A stretch of DNA of 64,000 bases from Mycolicibacterium sp. MU0053 (GCF_963378095.1 NZ_OY726397.1:5146001-5210000); one strand, 5' to 3'; positions 1 to 9,112 are shown, counted from the first letter of the stretch. The notes: generated by a model not told the origin, from the sequence alone. Made by a program: numbers and translations.

Positions 1-579
1 GTACGCCAGCCCAACGCGGGCTTCACCTGCGCCCACTTTCAACTCGACGGCCCGCACCGGGTCGTCTCAACGGCGGGCACCCGACGGTGGCTGCTGGCGC
101 CGGAGTACATGTACCCGATCGAGCGCGCCACCGGCAGCGGCCTGGTCGGGCCGTGGCGCACCCCCGACCTCGGTGACCTACCGGCCGGACTCAATCCCGG
201 CGGGATCGAACCGTGGGGGATCAGCAACTTCCAGATCTTTCCCAACCTGGAGATCCTGATCTACGGCGGCTGGTACCTGGTGTACCGGTACTGGCCCACC
301 TCGTACAACACGCACCGCTACGAGGCCTACACCTATTTCCATCCGGCCCGCACGGTCCGGGAGCGGATCGAACACGAGGTGGCCGCCGTCGTTCTCAAGG
401 AGTTCGCGCTGCAGGACGCCGGGATGCTCGGCGGCACCCAGGCGGCGCTCGAGTATGACGTGATCGATGAGTTCCCCGTCAATGACCAGGAGATCCTGGT
501 CCGTCATCTGCACAAGACCGCCGTCGATTGGGTGGCTGCCTACCGGAGCGAACGCACCCCGGCGGGAGCGTCGCAGTGA
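1..579 (+). CDS. Rieske-type ring-hydroxylating dioxygenase alpha subunit, C-terminal part (5' end outside window)
   Basis: The reading frame is open from the first base and gives 192 residues of the catalytic helix-grip domain of Rieske non-heme iron oxygenases. Typical signs are the segment GISNFQIFPNLEIL (about visible residues 73-86), found in this domain's iron-site region, and QDAGMLGGTQAAL (about 138-150), whose Asp is a candidate iron ligand. The Rieske [2Fe-2S] domain must lie upstream, outside the window. Such enzymes insert O2 into aromatic or related rings with electrons from a reductase. The stop overlaps the next gene's GTG start (GTGA), so the two are probably translationally coupled. 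The substrate cannot be inferred. Confidence 0.85.
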   Translation, partial: VRQPNAGFTCAHFQLDGPHRVVSTAGTRRWLLAPEYMYPIERATGSGLVGPWRTPDLGDLPAGLNPGGIEPWGISNFQIFPNLEILIYGGWYLVYRYWPTSYNTHRYEAYTYFHPARTVRERIEHEVAAVVLKEFALQDAGMLGGTQAALEYDVIDEFPVNDQEILVRHLHKTAVDWVAAYRSERTPAGASQ

Positions 580-911
580 CGGCCCCGCGGCTGCCGAGTG
601 CGTTCGCCGAACTGGAACCGTTCGCCGAGAGATGGTGCCTCGCGACCGAGACCGAGCGCTGGAATGAACGGGTTTCCAGCTCGATGCCGGCGATGCGGGA
701 GTTCTACGATGCCTTCTTTCCGCGGGTGGAAGAGGCGATCGAGTACTGCGACAAGTTCAGCCTGGACGATCTTCCCGAGGATGCACTCAACCTGCTGTAC
801 CTGATTTATTCGCTGGTGCTGGTGGCGATGGCGGTGGAGATCATGCACCAGCCCACCCCCGTCGACGCCGCGGACGCGGTCATGATCCGTACCGGCGAGC
901 CGCGGCCGTGA
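576..911 (+). CDS. Small helical protein coupled to the Rieske oxygenase, function unknown
   Basis: This 111-residue protein starts at a GTG overlapping the stop of the oxygenase gene by 4 bp. It is predicted to be mostly helical, acidic in the middle (EEAIEYCDKFSLDDLPEDAL) and hydrophobic towards the C-terminus. It has no signal peptide or metal-binding motif. Ring-hydroxylating dioxygenases often have a beta subunit of about 160-180 residues with an NTF2-like fold; this protein is shorter and does not resemble one. The overlap suggests it is made together with the oxygenase and may be an accessory factor, but I do not recognise a family. Confidence 0.7.
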   Translation: MTAPRLPSAFAELEPFAERWCLATETERWNERVSSSMPAMREFYDAFFPRVEEAIEYCDKFSLDDLPEDALNLLYLIYSLVLVAMAVEIMHQPTPVDAADAVMIRTGEPRP

Positions 912-939
912 TTGCTCCAACTAGGAAAGGCGACAGCGC

Positions 940-1785
940 ATGAGCGTGTTGACCCTCAACAAACTGACCTCCTCGGTGGGCGCCGAAGTCGTGGGTGTCG
1001 ACCCCGATCGCCTCGCCACCGACGACGGTCTCGGCGCCGCAGTCCTCGACGCCCTGGAGGACAACGGGGTGCTGGTCTTTCACGATCTGCATCTGGCGCC
1101 GGCGGCGCAGGTGGCGTTTGCGCAGCGTCTGGGCGCGATCGACCGCTCCGCCGACGGCCACCACCCGGTGTCGGGGATCTATCCGATCACCCTCGATCGA
1201 ACGAAGAACAGCGCGGCCGAGTATCTCAAGGCCACGTTCGACTGGCACATCGACGGCTGCACACCCATCGGCGAGGAGTGCCCACAGAAAGCCACGGTGC
1301 TCTCCGCGATCCACGTTGCCGCCCATGGCGGGGAGACGGAGTTCGCCAACTCGTATGCGGCCTACGACTCGTTGAGTGAGTCCGAGCAACGGCATTACGA
1401 GACGCTGCGGGTGGTGCACTCCCTGCAGGCCTCGCAGAGTCGGGTCTACCCGAACCCCACCGAGGAGCAACTGGTCCGCTGGCGCGCCCGACCCACCCAC
1501 GAACACCCCTTGGTGTGGACGCACCGCAGCGGCCGGAAGTCGTTGGTGTTGGGGGCCTCTGCGGATCACATCGCCGGGATGGACGTCGAGGAGGGACGGG
1601 CGCTGCTCGATGCGCTGCTGGCCCACGCCACCTCCCCGGACAAGGTGTACAGCCACCACTGGTCGGTGGGCGACACCGTGATCTGGGACAACCAGGGGGT
1701 CCTGCACCGCGCGGCGCCCTACGATCCGGACTCGCCGCGGGAGATGCTGCGCACCACGGTGCTCGGCGACGAACCCATCCAGTAG
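940..1785 (+). CDS. TauD/TfdA-family Fe(II)/2-oxoglutarate dioxygenase
   Basis: The 281-residue product has the normal length of the TauD family. It shows the iron-binding HxD in FDWHID (about residues 100-105), the distal histidine in GVLHRAAPYD near the C-terminus, and the downstream arginine in SPREMLRTT that binds 2-oxoglutarate. Family members hydroxylate or cleave small substrates such as taurine, alkyl sulfates or aryloxyalkanoates using O2 and 2-oxoglutarate. A purine-rich stretch (GGAAAGG) sits about 10 bp before the ATG. The gene follows the Rieske oxygenase pair in the same direction and may share its transcript. The substrate is unknown. Confidence 0.88.
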   Translation: MSVLTLNKLTSSVGAEVVGVDPDRLATDDGLGAAVLDALEDNGVLVFHDLHLAPAAQVAFAQRLGAIDRSADGHHPVSGIYPITLDRTKNSAAEYLKATFDWHIDGCTPIGEECPQKATVLSAIHVAAHGGETEFANSYAAYDSLSESEQRHYETLRVVHSLQASQSRVYPNPTEEQLVRWRARPTHEHPLVWTHRSGRKSLVLGASADHIAGMDVEEGRALLDALLAHATSPDKVYSHHWSVGDTVIWDNQGVLHRAAPYDPDSPREMLRTTVLGDEPIQ

Positions 1786-1787
1786 GG

Positions 1788-2624
1788 CTACGGAATGAGT
1801 CCCTGCAGCCGGGCTTGCGAGACCGCTTCGTGGCGGGTACCCGCGCCCAGCTTGCCGGCCGCGCTGCGCAGATAGCTCTTCACCGTCTCGATCCGCAGCG
1901 AAAGTCGTTCGGCCGCTTCAGCGTTGGTGCAACCGAGGGCGACCTGCGCGAGCACGTCACGCTCGCGGGGCGTCAGTCGTACTGCCGCGGGCCCGGGGCG
2001 CCCCGCGAGCTGTTCGGCCAGCTGCTGCAGGTGCTCACGCATTCCCGGCTCCGCATCGGCGGCGAGCCGGCGCAGCTCCGCGTGGACCTGCCGGATGGTC
2101 TCCGGGCTCGCGGCGCCGGCGACCTGCGCCTGCCGCAACCGCAGTCGTCGGTCCACCTCATCGCGGATGCGTAGCTCGTCGGCCAACCGGCGACCCGAAT
2201 CGATCATGAGCTCGACGGCCCGACCGCCCATCGGGGCACCCGAGCGGTACGCGCCGTACAGCATCGCCCGCGGCGCCCCGTCGACGACCACGGGCACCGC
2301 CAACACCGACTGGATGCCCTCCGAGAGCACGGGGATGTCGTAATCGTGGGTGATGGTCGACGCGGTCCGGTAATCGGCGACCGACAACGGCCGACCGGCC
2401 ACCATGCTGGCGCCGCCGAGCCCCGAACTCGGCTGCACCACCACGCCGCGCAGCAACCCCGTCCGGGTGCCGACGAACTCGCTGAGCAGCAAGATGCCGT
2501 CGTGCACCTGGCCACCGAACAACACCGGAATGCCCCCGTGGGACGCGAGGTGACGCAACTCGGCCCGCAGTGCGTCGGCATCGCGCGGTCGCAGCAGCGC
2601 CGAACCGGTCGACATGTTCTTCAC
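1788..2624 (-). CDS. LuxR-type transcriptional regulator with N-terminal GAF-like sensor
   Basis: The C-terminal 65 residues form a LuxR/NarL helix-turn-helix (LTPRERDVLAQVALGCTNAE, then TVKSYLRSAAGKLG). The N-terminal part (about residues 20-150) resembles a GAF sensor domain and is joined by a charged helical segment of about 60 residues. There is no phosphoacceptor receiver domain, so regulation is likely by ligand binding. At 278 residues it matches GAF-LuxR activators found beside catabolic genes in actinobacteria. It converges with the TauD gene (2 bp between stops) and is divergent from the acyl-CoA synthetase gene, which is a plausible target. Confidence 0.82.
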   Translation of the reverse strand: MKNMSTGSALLRPRDADALRAELRHLASHGGIPVLFGGQVHDGILLLSEFVGTRTGLLRGVVVQPSSGLGGASMVAGRPLSVADYRTASTITHDYDIPVLSEGIQSVLAVPVVVDGAPRAMLYGAYRSGAPMGGRAVELMIDSGRRLADELRIRDEVDRRLRLRQAQVAGAASPETIRQVHAELRRLAADAEPGMREHLQQLAEQLAGRPGPAAVRLTPRERDVLAQVALGCTNAEAAERLSLRIETVKSYLRSAAGKLGAGTRHEAVSQARLQGLIP

Positions 2625-2674
2625 CCTCTTCCGGGGGTAGCGGGCGGACGAGTGTGACGTAGATCCTAGCTGTC

Positions 2675-4375
2675 ATGACCAGCAACACCGATTTGTATCG
2701 TGACGCCCGCGACCTCCTCGTTTCCGTCCTCGGCGACTACGACAAGGCAATCGAGACGTTCGCGTGGCCGCAGGTGGCGGGCACGTTCAACTGGGCGACC
2801 GACTGGTTCGACGTCATCGCGCGCGACCCGGCGTCGGCGAGCCGACTCGCGCTCTGGATCGTCGAAGCGGACGGCGGCGAGCAGAAGGTGACATTCGCCG
2901 AGATGGCCCGGCGCTCGGATCTGGTCGCGACCTGGCTGCGGCAACTCGGCGTCGGCAAGGGCGATCGCGTCATCCTGATGCTCGGCAATCAGGTTGAGCT
3001 ATGGGAGGTGATGCTCGCAGTGGCCAAGCTCGGGGCGGTCATCATGCCGACCACGGCGGCGCTGGGTCCGGCCGACCTGACCGACCGGATCGGCCGCGGC
3101 GGCGCCCGCTTCGTCATCGCCAACGCGGCGGACACAGCGAAGTTCGACGCAGTGCCCGGCGACTATGCGCGCATCTGTGTGGGCGACGCCGTACCAGGGT
3201 GGCACGCCTACGCCGACGCCGACGAGGTCCCGACCGCGGGCCCATTTCAGGCCTGCACCGACGCGGCCGACCCGATGCTCATCTACTTCACCTCGGGCAC
3301 CACCAGCCGGCCCAAGCTCGTCGAGCATTCGCAGGTCTCCTACCCCGTCGGGCACCTGACCACGATGGCGTGGATCGGCGTGCGGCCCGGCGATGTGCAC
3401 CTGGCGATCAGCTCGCCGGGGTGGGCCAAGCACGCCTGGAGTTGCTTCTTCGCGCCGTGGATCGCCGAGGCGACGATCTTCGTCTACAACTATCCGCGGT
3501 TCGACGCCGCCGCGTTGTTGCACCAGCTGCGCCGGGCCCGGGTCAACACGTTCTGCGCGCCGCCGACGGTGTGGCGGATGCTGATCCAGGCGGATCTGGG
3601 TCCGAAACCCGACGGGCTGCGCGAGGTTTTGGGTGCGGGCGAGCCGCTGAATCCCGACGTCATCGCCCAGGTCGAGCAGGCCTGGGGACTGACCATCCGC
3701 GACGGGTTCGGCCAGACCGAAACTACGCTGCAGGTCGGCAACACCCCGGGTCAGCCCGTCAAGGCCGGGTCGATGGGCCGGCCGATGCCGGGGGTGCCGG
3801 TGGTCCTCGTCGACCCGATCTCCGGGGAGCCCGCAGACGAGGGCGAAATCTGCCTCGACCTCAGCCACGCGCCGCCGAACCTGATGACCGGCTACGTCGA
3901 TGACCCCCACCGCAACGCGATCGTCACCGCCGGTGGCTACTACCACACCGGCGACGTCGCCAGCCGCGACGAAGACGGCTACATCACCTACATCGGCCGC
4001 ACCGACGACGTGTTCAAATCGTCGGACTACAAGGTGTCGCCGTTCGAGTTGGAAAGCGTACTCATCGAGCATCCGGCGGTCGTCGAGGCCGCCGTCGTCC
4101 CGCAACCCGATGACACCCGACTGTGCGTGCCGAAGGCGTATGTGGCGTTGGCCGACGGCTGGGACGCCGACGCGGGCACCGCCAAGGCGATCATGGAGTA
4201 CGCCCGCGACCATCTGGCGCCCTACCTGAAGGTGCGCCGGGTCGAATTCTTCGACCTGCCCAAGACCATTTCGGGCAAGATCCGCCGCGTCGAACTGCGC
4301 GACCGCGAGGACGACGCGCACCGCCGCGGCGTTCCCATCGACACCGAACACCGCTACGAGGACTTGGTGGACTGA
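2675..4375 (+). CDS. AMP-forming acyl-CoA synthetase (medium-chain/acetyl-CoA synthetase-like)
   Basis: This 566-residue ANL-superfamily enzyme activates a carboxylic acid to its CoA thioester through an acyl-adenylate. The P-loop [16 protein letters not shown] lies near residue 208, the adenylate motif DGFGQTETT near 348, the hinge region near 440 ([20 protein letters not shown]), and the catalytic lysine in [11 protein letters not shown] near the C-terminus. The opening SWEVxD-like region ([14 protein letters not shown]) resembles ACSM and acetyl-CoA synthetases more than long-chain FadDs. It is divergent from the LuxR-type gene across about 50 bp. The start is the ATG in GTCATGACC; there is no strong ribosome binding site, which is compatible with a leaderless mRNA. 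Confidence 0.9.
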   Translation: MTSNTDLYRDARDLLVSVLGDYDKAIETFAWPQVAGTFNWATDWFDVIARDPASASRLALWIVEADGGEQKVTFAEMARRSDLVATWLRQLGVGKGDRVILMLGNQVELWEVMLAVAKLGAVIMPTTAALGPADLTDRIGRGGARFVIANAADTAKFDAVPGDYARICVGDAVPGWHAYADADEVPTAGPFQACTDAADPMLIYFTSGTTSRPKLVEHSQVSYPVGHLTTMAWIGVRPGDVHLAISSPGWAKHAWSCFFAPWIAEATIFVYNYPRFDAAALLHQLRRARVNTFCAPPTVWRMLIQADLGPKPDGLREVLGAGEPLNPDVIAQVEQAWGLTIRDGFGQTETTLQVGNTPGQPVKAGSMGRPMPGVPVVLVDPISGEPADEGEICLDLSHAPPNLMTGYVDDPHRNAIVTAGGYYHTGDVASRDEDGYITYIGRTDDVFKSSDYKVSPFELESVLIEHPAVVEAAVVPQPDDTRLCVPKAYVALADGWDADAGTAKAIMEYARDHLAPYLKVRRVEFFDLPKTISGKIRRVELRDREDDAHRRGVPIDTEHRYEDLVD

Positions 4376-4400
4376 GTCGCGTCCTCCGTACTCTGGTGGG

Positions 4401-5861
4401 ATGAGTGTCGCACCGGCCAACCCCGTCGCCCTGAGCAGCTGGTTTGCCCGCGAACTGCCGGAGATGGCGGTCACGTGGCAGGCCGCAACCCCGCCCGATC
4501 CGAGGCTGCTGATCGTCAACGAGCAGCTTGCCGCCGACCTCGGCCTGGACCCGCGCTGGCTGGCCAGCCCGGCCGGCGTGGGGTTCCTGGTCGGCACCGC
4601 CGTGCCCGAGGACGCGGCCCCGGTCGCGCAGGCCTACGCCGGCCACCAGTTCGGCGGTTTCGTGCCGCGGCTGGGCGACGGGCGAGCGCTGCTGCTCGGC
4701 GAGTTGGTCGACACCGAGGGCCGGGTACGCGACGTGGCACTCAAGGGGTCCGGTCGCACCCCGTTCGCGCGCGGCGGGGACGGCCTGGCCGCCGTCGGAC
4801 CGATGCTGCGCGAGTACCTCATCAGCGAGGCCATGCACGCGCTGGGTGTGCCCACCACACGGTCGCTGGCCGTCGTCGCCACCGGATCGCCGGTGCACCG
4901 CGAGACACCGCTGCCGGGAGCGTTGCTGACCCGGGTCGCGAGCAGTCACCTGCGGGTCGGCAGCTTCCAGTACGCGGCGGCGAGCGGCGACCTGGCGCTG
5001 TTGCGCCGCGTGGCCGACCACGCAATAGCCCGCCATGCTCCGGCCGCGGCGGAGAGCGCCAAGCCGTATCTGGCGCTGTTCGAAGCGACGATCGCGACGC
5101 AGGCCGCCCTGATCGCGCAGTGGATGCTGGTCGGCTTCATCCACGGCGTGATGAACACCGACAACATGACGATCTCCGGCGAGACCATCGACTACGGGCC
5201 GTGCGCCTTCATGGACGGCTACCACCGCAGCACCGTCTTCAGCTCGATCGACGTCGCCGGCCGCTACGCCTACGGCAACCAGCCGGGGGTGGCGATGTGG
5301 AACCTCGCGCGGTTCGCCGAGACCCTGCTGCCGCTGTTCGCCGACGACACCGAGCGCGCCATCGAGATCGCCACCGGGGCACTCGACGGGTTCAGTGGTC
5401 GATACGAGGCCGCCTGGACCGCCGGGATGCGCGCCAAGCTCGGCCTGGCCGACGCCGACGATGCGGCGGTGACGCCACTGATCGACGACCTGCTGACGCA
5501 GCTGACCCAAAGCGGCGTCGATTTCACCTCGTTCTTCCGCGCCCTCGCGAGTGCCGCGCGTGGCGACCGCGAGCCCGTCCGTGGATTGTTCCTCGACCTG
5601 CCAGCGTTCGACGGCTGGCTGACCCGCTGGCTGGCGATGGGCCCCGACGACGACGCGATGGACCGGGCCAACCCGATCTACATTCCCCGCAACCATCTCG
5701 TCGAGCAGGCGTTGACCGCCGCGACCGACGGCGACCTCGACCCGTTCACGCGGCTGCTGGCAGTGGTCACCGACCCGTATGTGGAACGGCCCGGGCTGGA
5801 GCACTACGCGCAGCCGGCGCCGGACTCGTTCGGCCCCTACCAAACCTTCTGCGGCACCTGA
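4401..5861 (+). CDS. selO: Protein adenylyltransferase SelO (YdiU/UPF0061 family)
   Basis: The protein is 486 residues, the usual bacterial length. Family signatures are [19 protein letters not shown] near residue 78, [15 protein letters not shown] near 115, and the pseudokinase active-site segment [20 protein letters not shown] near 250, where Asn and Asp bind metal and nucleotide. It ends in PYQTFCGT, typical of SelO. The family transfers AMP from ATP to Ser, Thr or Tyr of proteins and is linked to redox stress. Bacterial homologues lack the C-terminal selenocysteine, as here. It follows the acyl-CoA synthetase by 25 bp and may be cotranscribed with it. Confidence 0.93.
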   Translation: MSVAPANPVALSSWFARELPEMAVTWQAATPPDPRLLIVNEQLAADLGLDPRWLASPAGVGFLVGTAVPEDAAPVAQAYAGHQFGGFVPRLGDGRALLLGELVDTEGRVRDVALKGSGRTPFARGGDGLAAVGPMLREYLISEAMHALGVPTTRSLAVVATGSPVHRETPLPGALLTRVASSHLRVGSFQYAAASGDLALLRRVADHAIARHAPAAAESAKPYLALFEATIATQAALIAQWMLVGFIHGVMNTDNMTISGETIDYGPCAFMDGYHRSTVFSSIDVAGRYAYGNQPGVAMWNLARFAETLLPLFADDTERAIEIATGALDGFSGRYEAAWTAGMRAKLGLADADDAAVTPLIDDLLTQLTQSGVDFTSFFRALASAARGDREPVRGLFLDLPAFDGWLTRWLAMGPDDDAMDRANPIYIPRNHLVEQALTAATDGDLDPFTRLLAVVTDPYVERPGLEHYAQPAPDSFGPYQTFCGT

Positions 5862-5863
5862 GG

Positions 5864-6238
5864 TCAGAGCACGTGGTCGCCGATGAGCCTGCTGATGGTG
5901 CGCATGTCGACCTGTCCTCGGAAGTCCAGCCGAACCGTGCCGAGGCCGGCGAACCACATCTCGAGCTCGGCGTCGACGTCGAAGCGCCCTGTGGTCTCGA
6001 TGCTCCACGCGTGAATCTTGTTGTAGGGCAACGATGAATAGTTCCGATTTTTGCCGTTGATGCCCTGCACGCTGATCACGATCAATCGCTTGTTGGTGAA
6101 GACCACCGAGTCCCGCATGCCCTTGAAGCTGAGTTCGACATGTTCACCGTCGACCAGGATCGGTGCCAGCTCGCCCGCGGCGGCCTTGGGACCGGCTGGG
6201 CCCAGCTTGACGAAGAGACCGTTTTGAAAGTCGATCAT
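5864..6238 (-). CDS. Bacterial PH-domain protein (YvbH/bPH_1-like)
   Basis: The protein is 124 residues when started at the ATG of MIDFQNGLFVKLG; an upstream in-frame extension looks non-coding. The sequence matches small bacterial pleckstrin-homology proteins: ELAPILVDGEHVELSFKGMRDSVVFTNKRLIVIS, then YSSLPYNKIHAWSIETTG and a C-terminal helix RTISRLIGDHVL. There are no membrane segments or enzyme motifs. Such proteins form small oligomeric rings of unknown role. It converges with selO, with 2 bp between the stop codons, and is transcribed in the same direction as tesB upstream, from which it is separated by a 49-nt hairpin. Confidence 0.8.
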   Translation of the reverse strand: MIDFQNGLFVKLGPAGPKAAAGELAPILVDGEHVELSFKGMRDSVVFTNKRLIVISVQGINGKNRNYSSLPYNKIHAWSIETTGRFDVDAELEMWFAGLGTVRLDFRGQVDMRTISRLIGDHVL

Positions 6239-6303
6239 GGCCCGGACGGTACGTCCCGGCGTCAGGCAGCGGGACGGATCGCTCAAACTCGGGGCTGCCA
6301 CGC

Positions 6304-6352
6304 GATTTCGGTGCGCTCAGCGGCGCTCAGCGCCTCCGGGCGCACCGAAATC
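6304..6352 (-). terminator. 49-nt hairpin repeat, copy A (likely terminator)
   Basis: Read on the minus strand, the element begins within the tesB stop codon and has perfect 13-bp terminal arms (GATTTCGGTGCGC and GCGCACCGAAATC) around a GC-rich loop. A second element of exactly the same length and arms lies at 28343-28391 immediately after another gene's stop codon. No T-tract follows, as is common in mycobacteria. Its position suggests transcription termination after tesB. Confidence 0.65.
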
Positions 6353-7298
6353 ACGGGCGCAGCGGTCGGATGAGGACCTCTTGGGCGGTGCTGGCCACCA
6401 CGGCTCCCGCGGTATCGACGATGGTTCCGCGGACCAGCGCGCGGTGTCCGAAGATCGTCACCGCCTCCTGGACATAGAGGTGCCACTGGTCGAACTGTGC
6501 CGGCCGGTGCAGCCAGATGGCGTGGTCCAAGCTCAGTCCGGCGGCCGTCGCATAGTTGACCGCATCGGGGTGGACGCGAAACGCCATGTCCACGAATAGA
6601 TAGTCGCTGGCGTAGGTGAGCAGCGCGTGGTGCAGCGCCGGATTGTCGCCGATGTCTCGCGGCAGTCGCATCCAATGCCCGCGCGTGCCCGCGGCCTGGG
6701 CGCCGCCCAGGAAAGTGGGTGCCTCAGCCATCCGCAGTTCCAGCGGCGGAGGGACGTCGATCCAGGTCTGCGCGAACGTCTGGAGTTCCGGCGGCGCCTG
6801 CTGCGCCCAGTGCTGCAGCAGCGGCAGCTCCTCCGGCGGCGGCCCGGCGGGGCGCACAGCCGGCGTCTGCGGCGCTTCCGGGTTGGTGTGAAAGGACGCG
6901 ACCGCGGTCAACACCGCGGCGCCGTCCTGCCTGACCTCGACGTGCCGCGTCGACAGTGACCGACCATCGCGCGTGCGCTCGACGACGATGTCCACCGGCA
7001 CCTCGGTTTGCCCGGAGCGCACGAAGTAGGCGTGCAGCGAGTTCGGTTGTTGGCCCTCGACCGTGCGGCTGGCGGCCAGGACCGCTTGCCCGAGCAGCTG
7101 ACCGCCGAAGATGTGCCCGAACCGGTCGGGCTCGCTGGCAGCCCGAAAGGTGCCGTCGCCGACGGGTTCCAGCTGCAACGCCCGCTCTACATCGTCGAGC
7201 GCCGCCAGGATGGACTTCTCCAGGGGCAGCCCGGTACCGCGCAGCGGACCCGTGAATTCACCGCCGCCCGGGGTCGGCGCATCGTGGGACCGGGTCAC
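6351..7298 (-). CDS. tesB: Acyl-CoA thioesterase II
   Basis: This 315-residue protein is a double hot-dog thioesterase that hydrolyses acyl-CoA to free acid and CoA. The first hot-dog contains FGGQLLGQAVLAA (about residues 63-75) and SLHAYFVRSGQ (about 88-98). The second contains HHALLTYASDYLFVDMAF and the conserved SLDHAIWLHRPAQFDQWHLY. The length is slightly above the usual 285-290 because of a polar N-terminal extension of about 20 residues, so a later start is possible. It is cytosolic with no signal peptide. Its stop codon forms the first bases of the 49-nt hairpin. Confidence 0.92.
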   Translation of the reverse strand: MTRSHDAPTPGGGEFTGPLRGTGLPLEKSILAALDDVERALQLEPVGDGTFRAASEPDRFGHIFGGQLLGQAVLAASRTVEGQQPNSLHAYFVRSGQTEVPVDIVVERTRDGRSLSTRHVEVRQDGAAVLTAVASFHTNPEAPQTPAVRPAGPPPEELPLLQHWAQQAPPELQTFAQTWIDVPPPLELRMAEAPTFLGGAQAAGTRGHWMRLPRDIGDNPALHHALLTYASDYLFVDMAFRVHPDAVNYATAAGLSLDHAIWLHRPAQFDQWHLYVQEAVTIFGHRALVRGTIVDTAGAVVASTAQEVLIRPLRP

Positions 7299-7603
7299 CG
7301 CGCTCCTCCTCGAACCACCCGCGCCAACCGCGCGAAGAATCTACGAACCGCACAGGACCGTAGCCCGCGGCGGGTAAGTAGACCAAGACGGGTGCTTAGG
7401 GTAATGGGCCTGATGCGCACCATAGGACTCCGTGGCGCAGGGCCTCGGCCGAAACATCACCGAATGGCTGCGGTCCGGTCACACCCGGGCTCGTTTGCAT
7501 CTCGGTCCAGCATCCAATCCGCTTTTGGCCCCAGGAAGTCCTTATATTTCAGATGCGTAATTTCTTCCCTGTAATTCACCCGACCAACCAGAAGGAGTCG
7601 ACG
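7299..7603. other. 305-bp intergenic region with divergent promoters
   Basis: This stretch separates tesB (leftward) from the Val/Pro-rich secreted protein (rightward). I see no credible gene in it. It becomes unusually AT-rich at about 7535-7585 (CTTATATTTCAG, GCGTAATTTC), which fits a promoter for the rightward gene. A ribosome binding site GAAGGAG lies at about 7591-7597, before the GTG at 7604. Confidence 0.6.
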
Positions 7604-8107
7604 GTGCGGCTTAATTTTGATCGATTCCTTATCGCGGGAGTGGCCTGCATTGGATTAGGCGCGGCCGCAGTGGGATTGAGCCCAGTTGCGGCAGCCGGCG
7701 GGGCCGACTGCGTCGAGAAGATGTCCGGCACCGCGGCGCCCTGCGCCGCCGTCTCGATCGAGGCGTCCGGCATCGGCGCGCTGCCCGGACCCCCGATCGC
7801 ACCGCCGCCCGTGGTGCCACCCCTGGTCCCACCGCCGGTGGTGCCGCCGGTCCCGCCTCTGGTGCCGCCGCTGCCCCCGGTCCCGCCGTTGGTGCCGCCG
7901 GTGCCCCCGGTCGTGCCACCGCCGGTGCCTCCTGTCGTCCCGCCGCTGGTGCCGCCCGTCGCCGCCGCCGCACCCCTGGTGCCCGCCGCAGCAGGCGCGC
8001 CGATGGTGCCGATGAGTGGCCTGGGCGGCAAGGGCGTGCCGACCAACCCGCAAACCACCGGCGGGCCCGCCGCCGGGGTGCCGACGCTGCCCGGCGCGGC
8101 CAACTAA
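7604..8107 (+). CDS. Secreted valine/proline-rich repeat protein
   Basis: The 167-residue product starts at GTG 7604, 6 bp after GAAGGAG. It has a Sec-type signal peptide (RLNFDRFLIAGVACIGLGAA, cleavage near AAAGG), a short segment with two cysteines (DCVEK, APCAAV), then about 60 residues of tandem VPP/VPPL/VPPVPP repeats, and a Gly/Pro-rich tail. The repeat has the character of an extended polyproline surface or wall-spanning stalk. Mycobacteria secrete several Pro-rich proteins of this kind, but I cannot assign a function. Repeat number could vary between strains through slippage. A strong hairpin terminator follows 11 bp after the stop. Confidence 0.78.
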   Translation: MRLNFDRFLIAGVACIGLGAAAVGLSPVAAAGGADCVEKMSGTAAPCAAVSIEASGIGALPGPPIAPPPVVPPLVPPPVVPPVPPLVPPLPPVPPLVPPVPPVVPPPVPPVVPPLVPPVAAAAPLVPAAAGAPMVPMSGLGGKGVPTNPQTTGGPAAGVPTLPGAAN

Positions 8108-8118
8108 CAATCGGTACC

Positions 8119-8160
8119 CATTGTGCCGCAGATGGATTCCCTTCCATCTGCGGCACAATG
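8119..8160 (+). terminator. Strong hairpin terminator
   Basis: Perfect 17-bp arms (CATTGTGCCGCAGATGG and CCATCTGCGGCACAATG) enclose the 8-nt loop ATTCCCTT, starting 11 bp after the stop of the Val/Pro-rich gene. No T-tract follows. This is one of the most stable perfect hairpins in the window. Confidence 0.8.
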
Positions 8161-8206
8161 CGCTGGCGGGCACGCACCGGTGCACGGGGTCAAACCGTGA
8201 CCGATA

Positions 8207-8224
8207 ATTGACCTAAATGTCAAT
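8207..8224. promoter_or_regulatory. Inverted repeat ATTGAC-N6-GTCAAT upstream of L,D-transpeptidase
   Basis: A perfect 6-bp inverted repeat with a 6-bp spacer lies about 80 bp before the transpeptidase ATG in an AT-rich region. It could be an operator or part of the promoter; no regulator can be named. Confidence 0.35.
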
Positions 8225-8305
8225 GGTTGCAACCACATTCGTTGACGACAAGCACCTAGGATGGGTGCGTATACATGGTGTTGTTCATCTCAAGAGGTCG
8301 GGTAC

Positions 8306-9112
8306 ATGCGAGCGGTAGTTCGTTTTGCTTTCGCGGCGGTCGTGGTCGCCGCCACTGTGGCTTCGCCGACGGCTAGGGTCGAAACGACTGCGGTCGTGCG
8401 ACCGCTGGACTCGACGATCGAGTCGATTCAGCCGATCGGCGACGAACCCGTTGGCGTGGCCCACCCGGTAGTCGTGACATTCAACGGACCTGTGGCAAAC
8501 CGGGCAAGTGCGGAGCGTGCCCTGCGGATCACCGCCACCCCGGCTATGACGGGCCACTTCGAGTGGTTGGAAAGCAACGTCGTGCAATGGGTTCCAGACC
8601 AGTACTGGCCCGCGAACAGCACCGTGAAACTGGCGGTGGGCGGCAAGCGCACCCAGTTCGTGACGGGCCCGAAGGTGCTCGGGGTCGCCAGCCTGTCCAA
8701 ACACACGTTCACGGTGACCATCGACGGCGACCCGGCGGGGCCGCCGGTGCGGCTACCCGCACCACACCACCTGCCGCACGCCGGCGAGGAGGGGGTGCTG
8801 CTGGCCTCGATGGGACGCGAAAAGTATCCGACGCCCGTGGGCAAGTACACGGTGTTGGAGAAGAACCGGACGGTGCTCATGGACTCCAGCAGCGTCGGGG
8901 TTCCCATCACCGAGACCGAGGGCTATCTGCAGGAGGTGGACCATGCCGTGCGTATCACCTGGCGGGGCATCTTCGTGCATTCGGCGCCGTGGGCCGTCCC
9001 CTCGATGGGTCTCGAGAACACCAGCCACGGCTGCATCGGCCTGATTCCCGCGGCCGCCGAGTGGTACTACGACACGGTCAAGGTCGGCGATCCAGTGATC
9101 GTGGAGGAATAA
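8306..9112 (+). CDS. L,D-transpeptidase (YkuD family) with one Ig-like domain
   Basis: The 268-residue protein starts at ATG 8306, preceded by AAGAGGT. It has a signal or membrane-anchor segment (VVRFAFAAVVVAATVAS), one Ig-like domain (about residues 45-130) and a C-terminal YkuD catalytic domain. The catalytic motif reads IFVHSAPW, then TSHGCIGL, with the nucleophilic cysteine in SHGC. These periplasmic enzymes make 3-3 cross-links in peptidoglycan. The architecture resembles the shorter mycobacterial L,D-transpeptidases. The residue after the catalytic Cys-Ile is Gly where the family normally has Asn (SHGCxN), which might affect activity. Confidence 0.9.
   Translation: MRAVVRFAFAAVVVAATVASPTARVETTAVVRPLDSTIESIQPIGDEPVGVAHPVVVTFNGPVANRASAERALRITATPAMTGHFEWLESNVVQWVPDQYWPANSTVKLAVGGKRTQFVTGPKVLGVASLSKHTFTVTIDGDPAGPPVRLPAPHHLPHAGEEGVLLASMGREKYPTPVGKYTVLEKNRTVLMDSSSVGVPITETEGYLQEVDHAVRITWRGIFVHSAPWAVPSMGLENTSHGCIGLIPAAAEWYYDTVKVGDPVIVEE

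Noticed and set aside
4191..6008. 605-residue minus-strand open frame
   Set aside because: It is the shadow of selO, which has full family motifs on the plus strand.
7795..7965. Short tandem DNA repeats resembling a CRISPR or minisatellite
   Set aside because: They are the coding repeats of VPP units in an intact secreted protein; there are no regular spacers.
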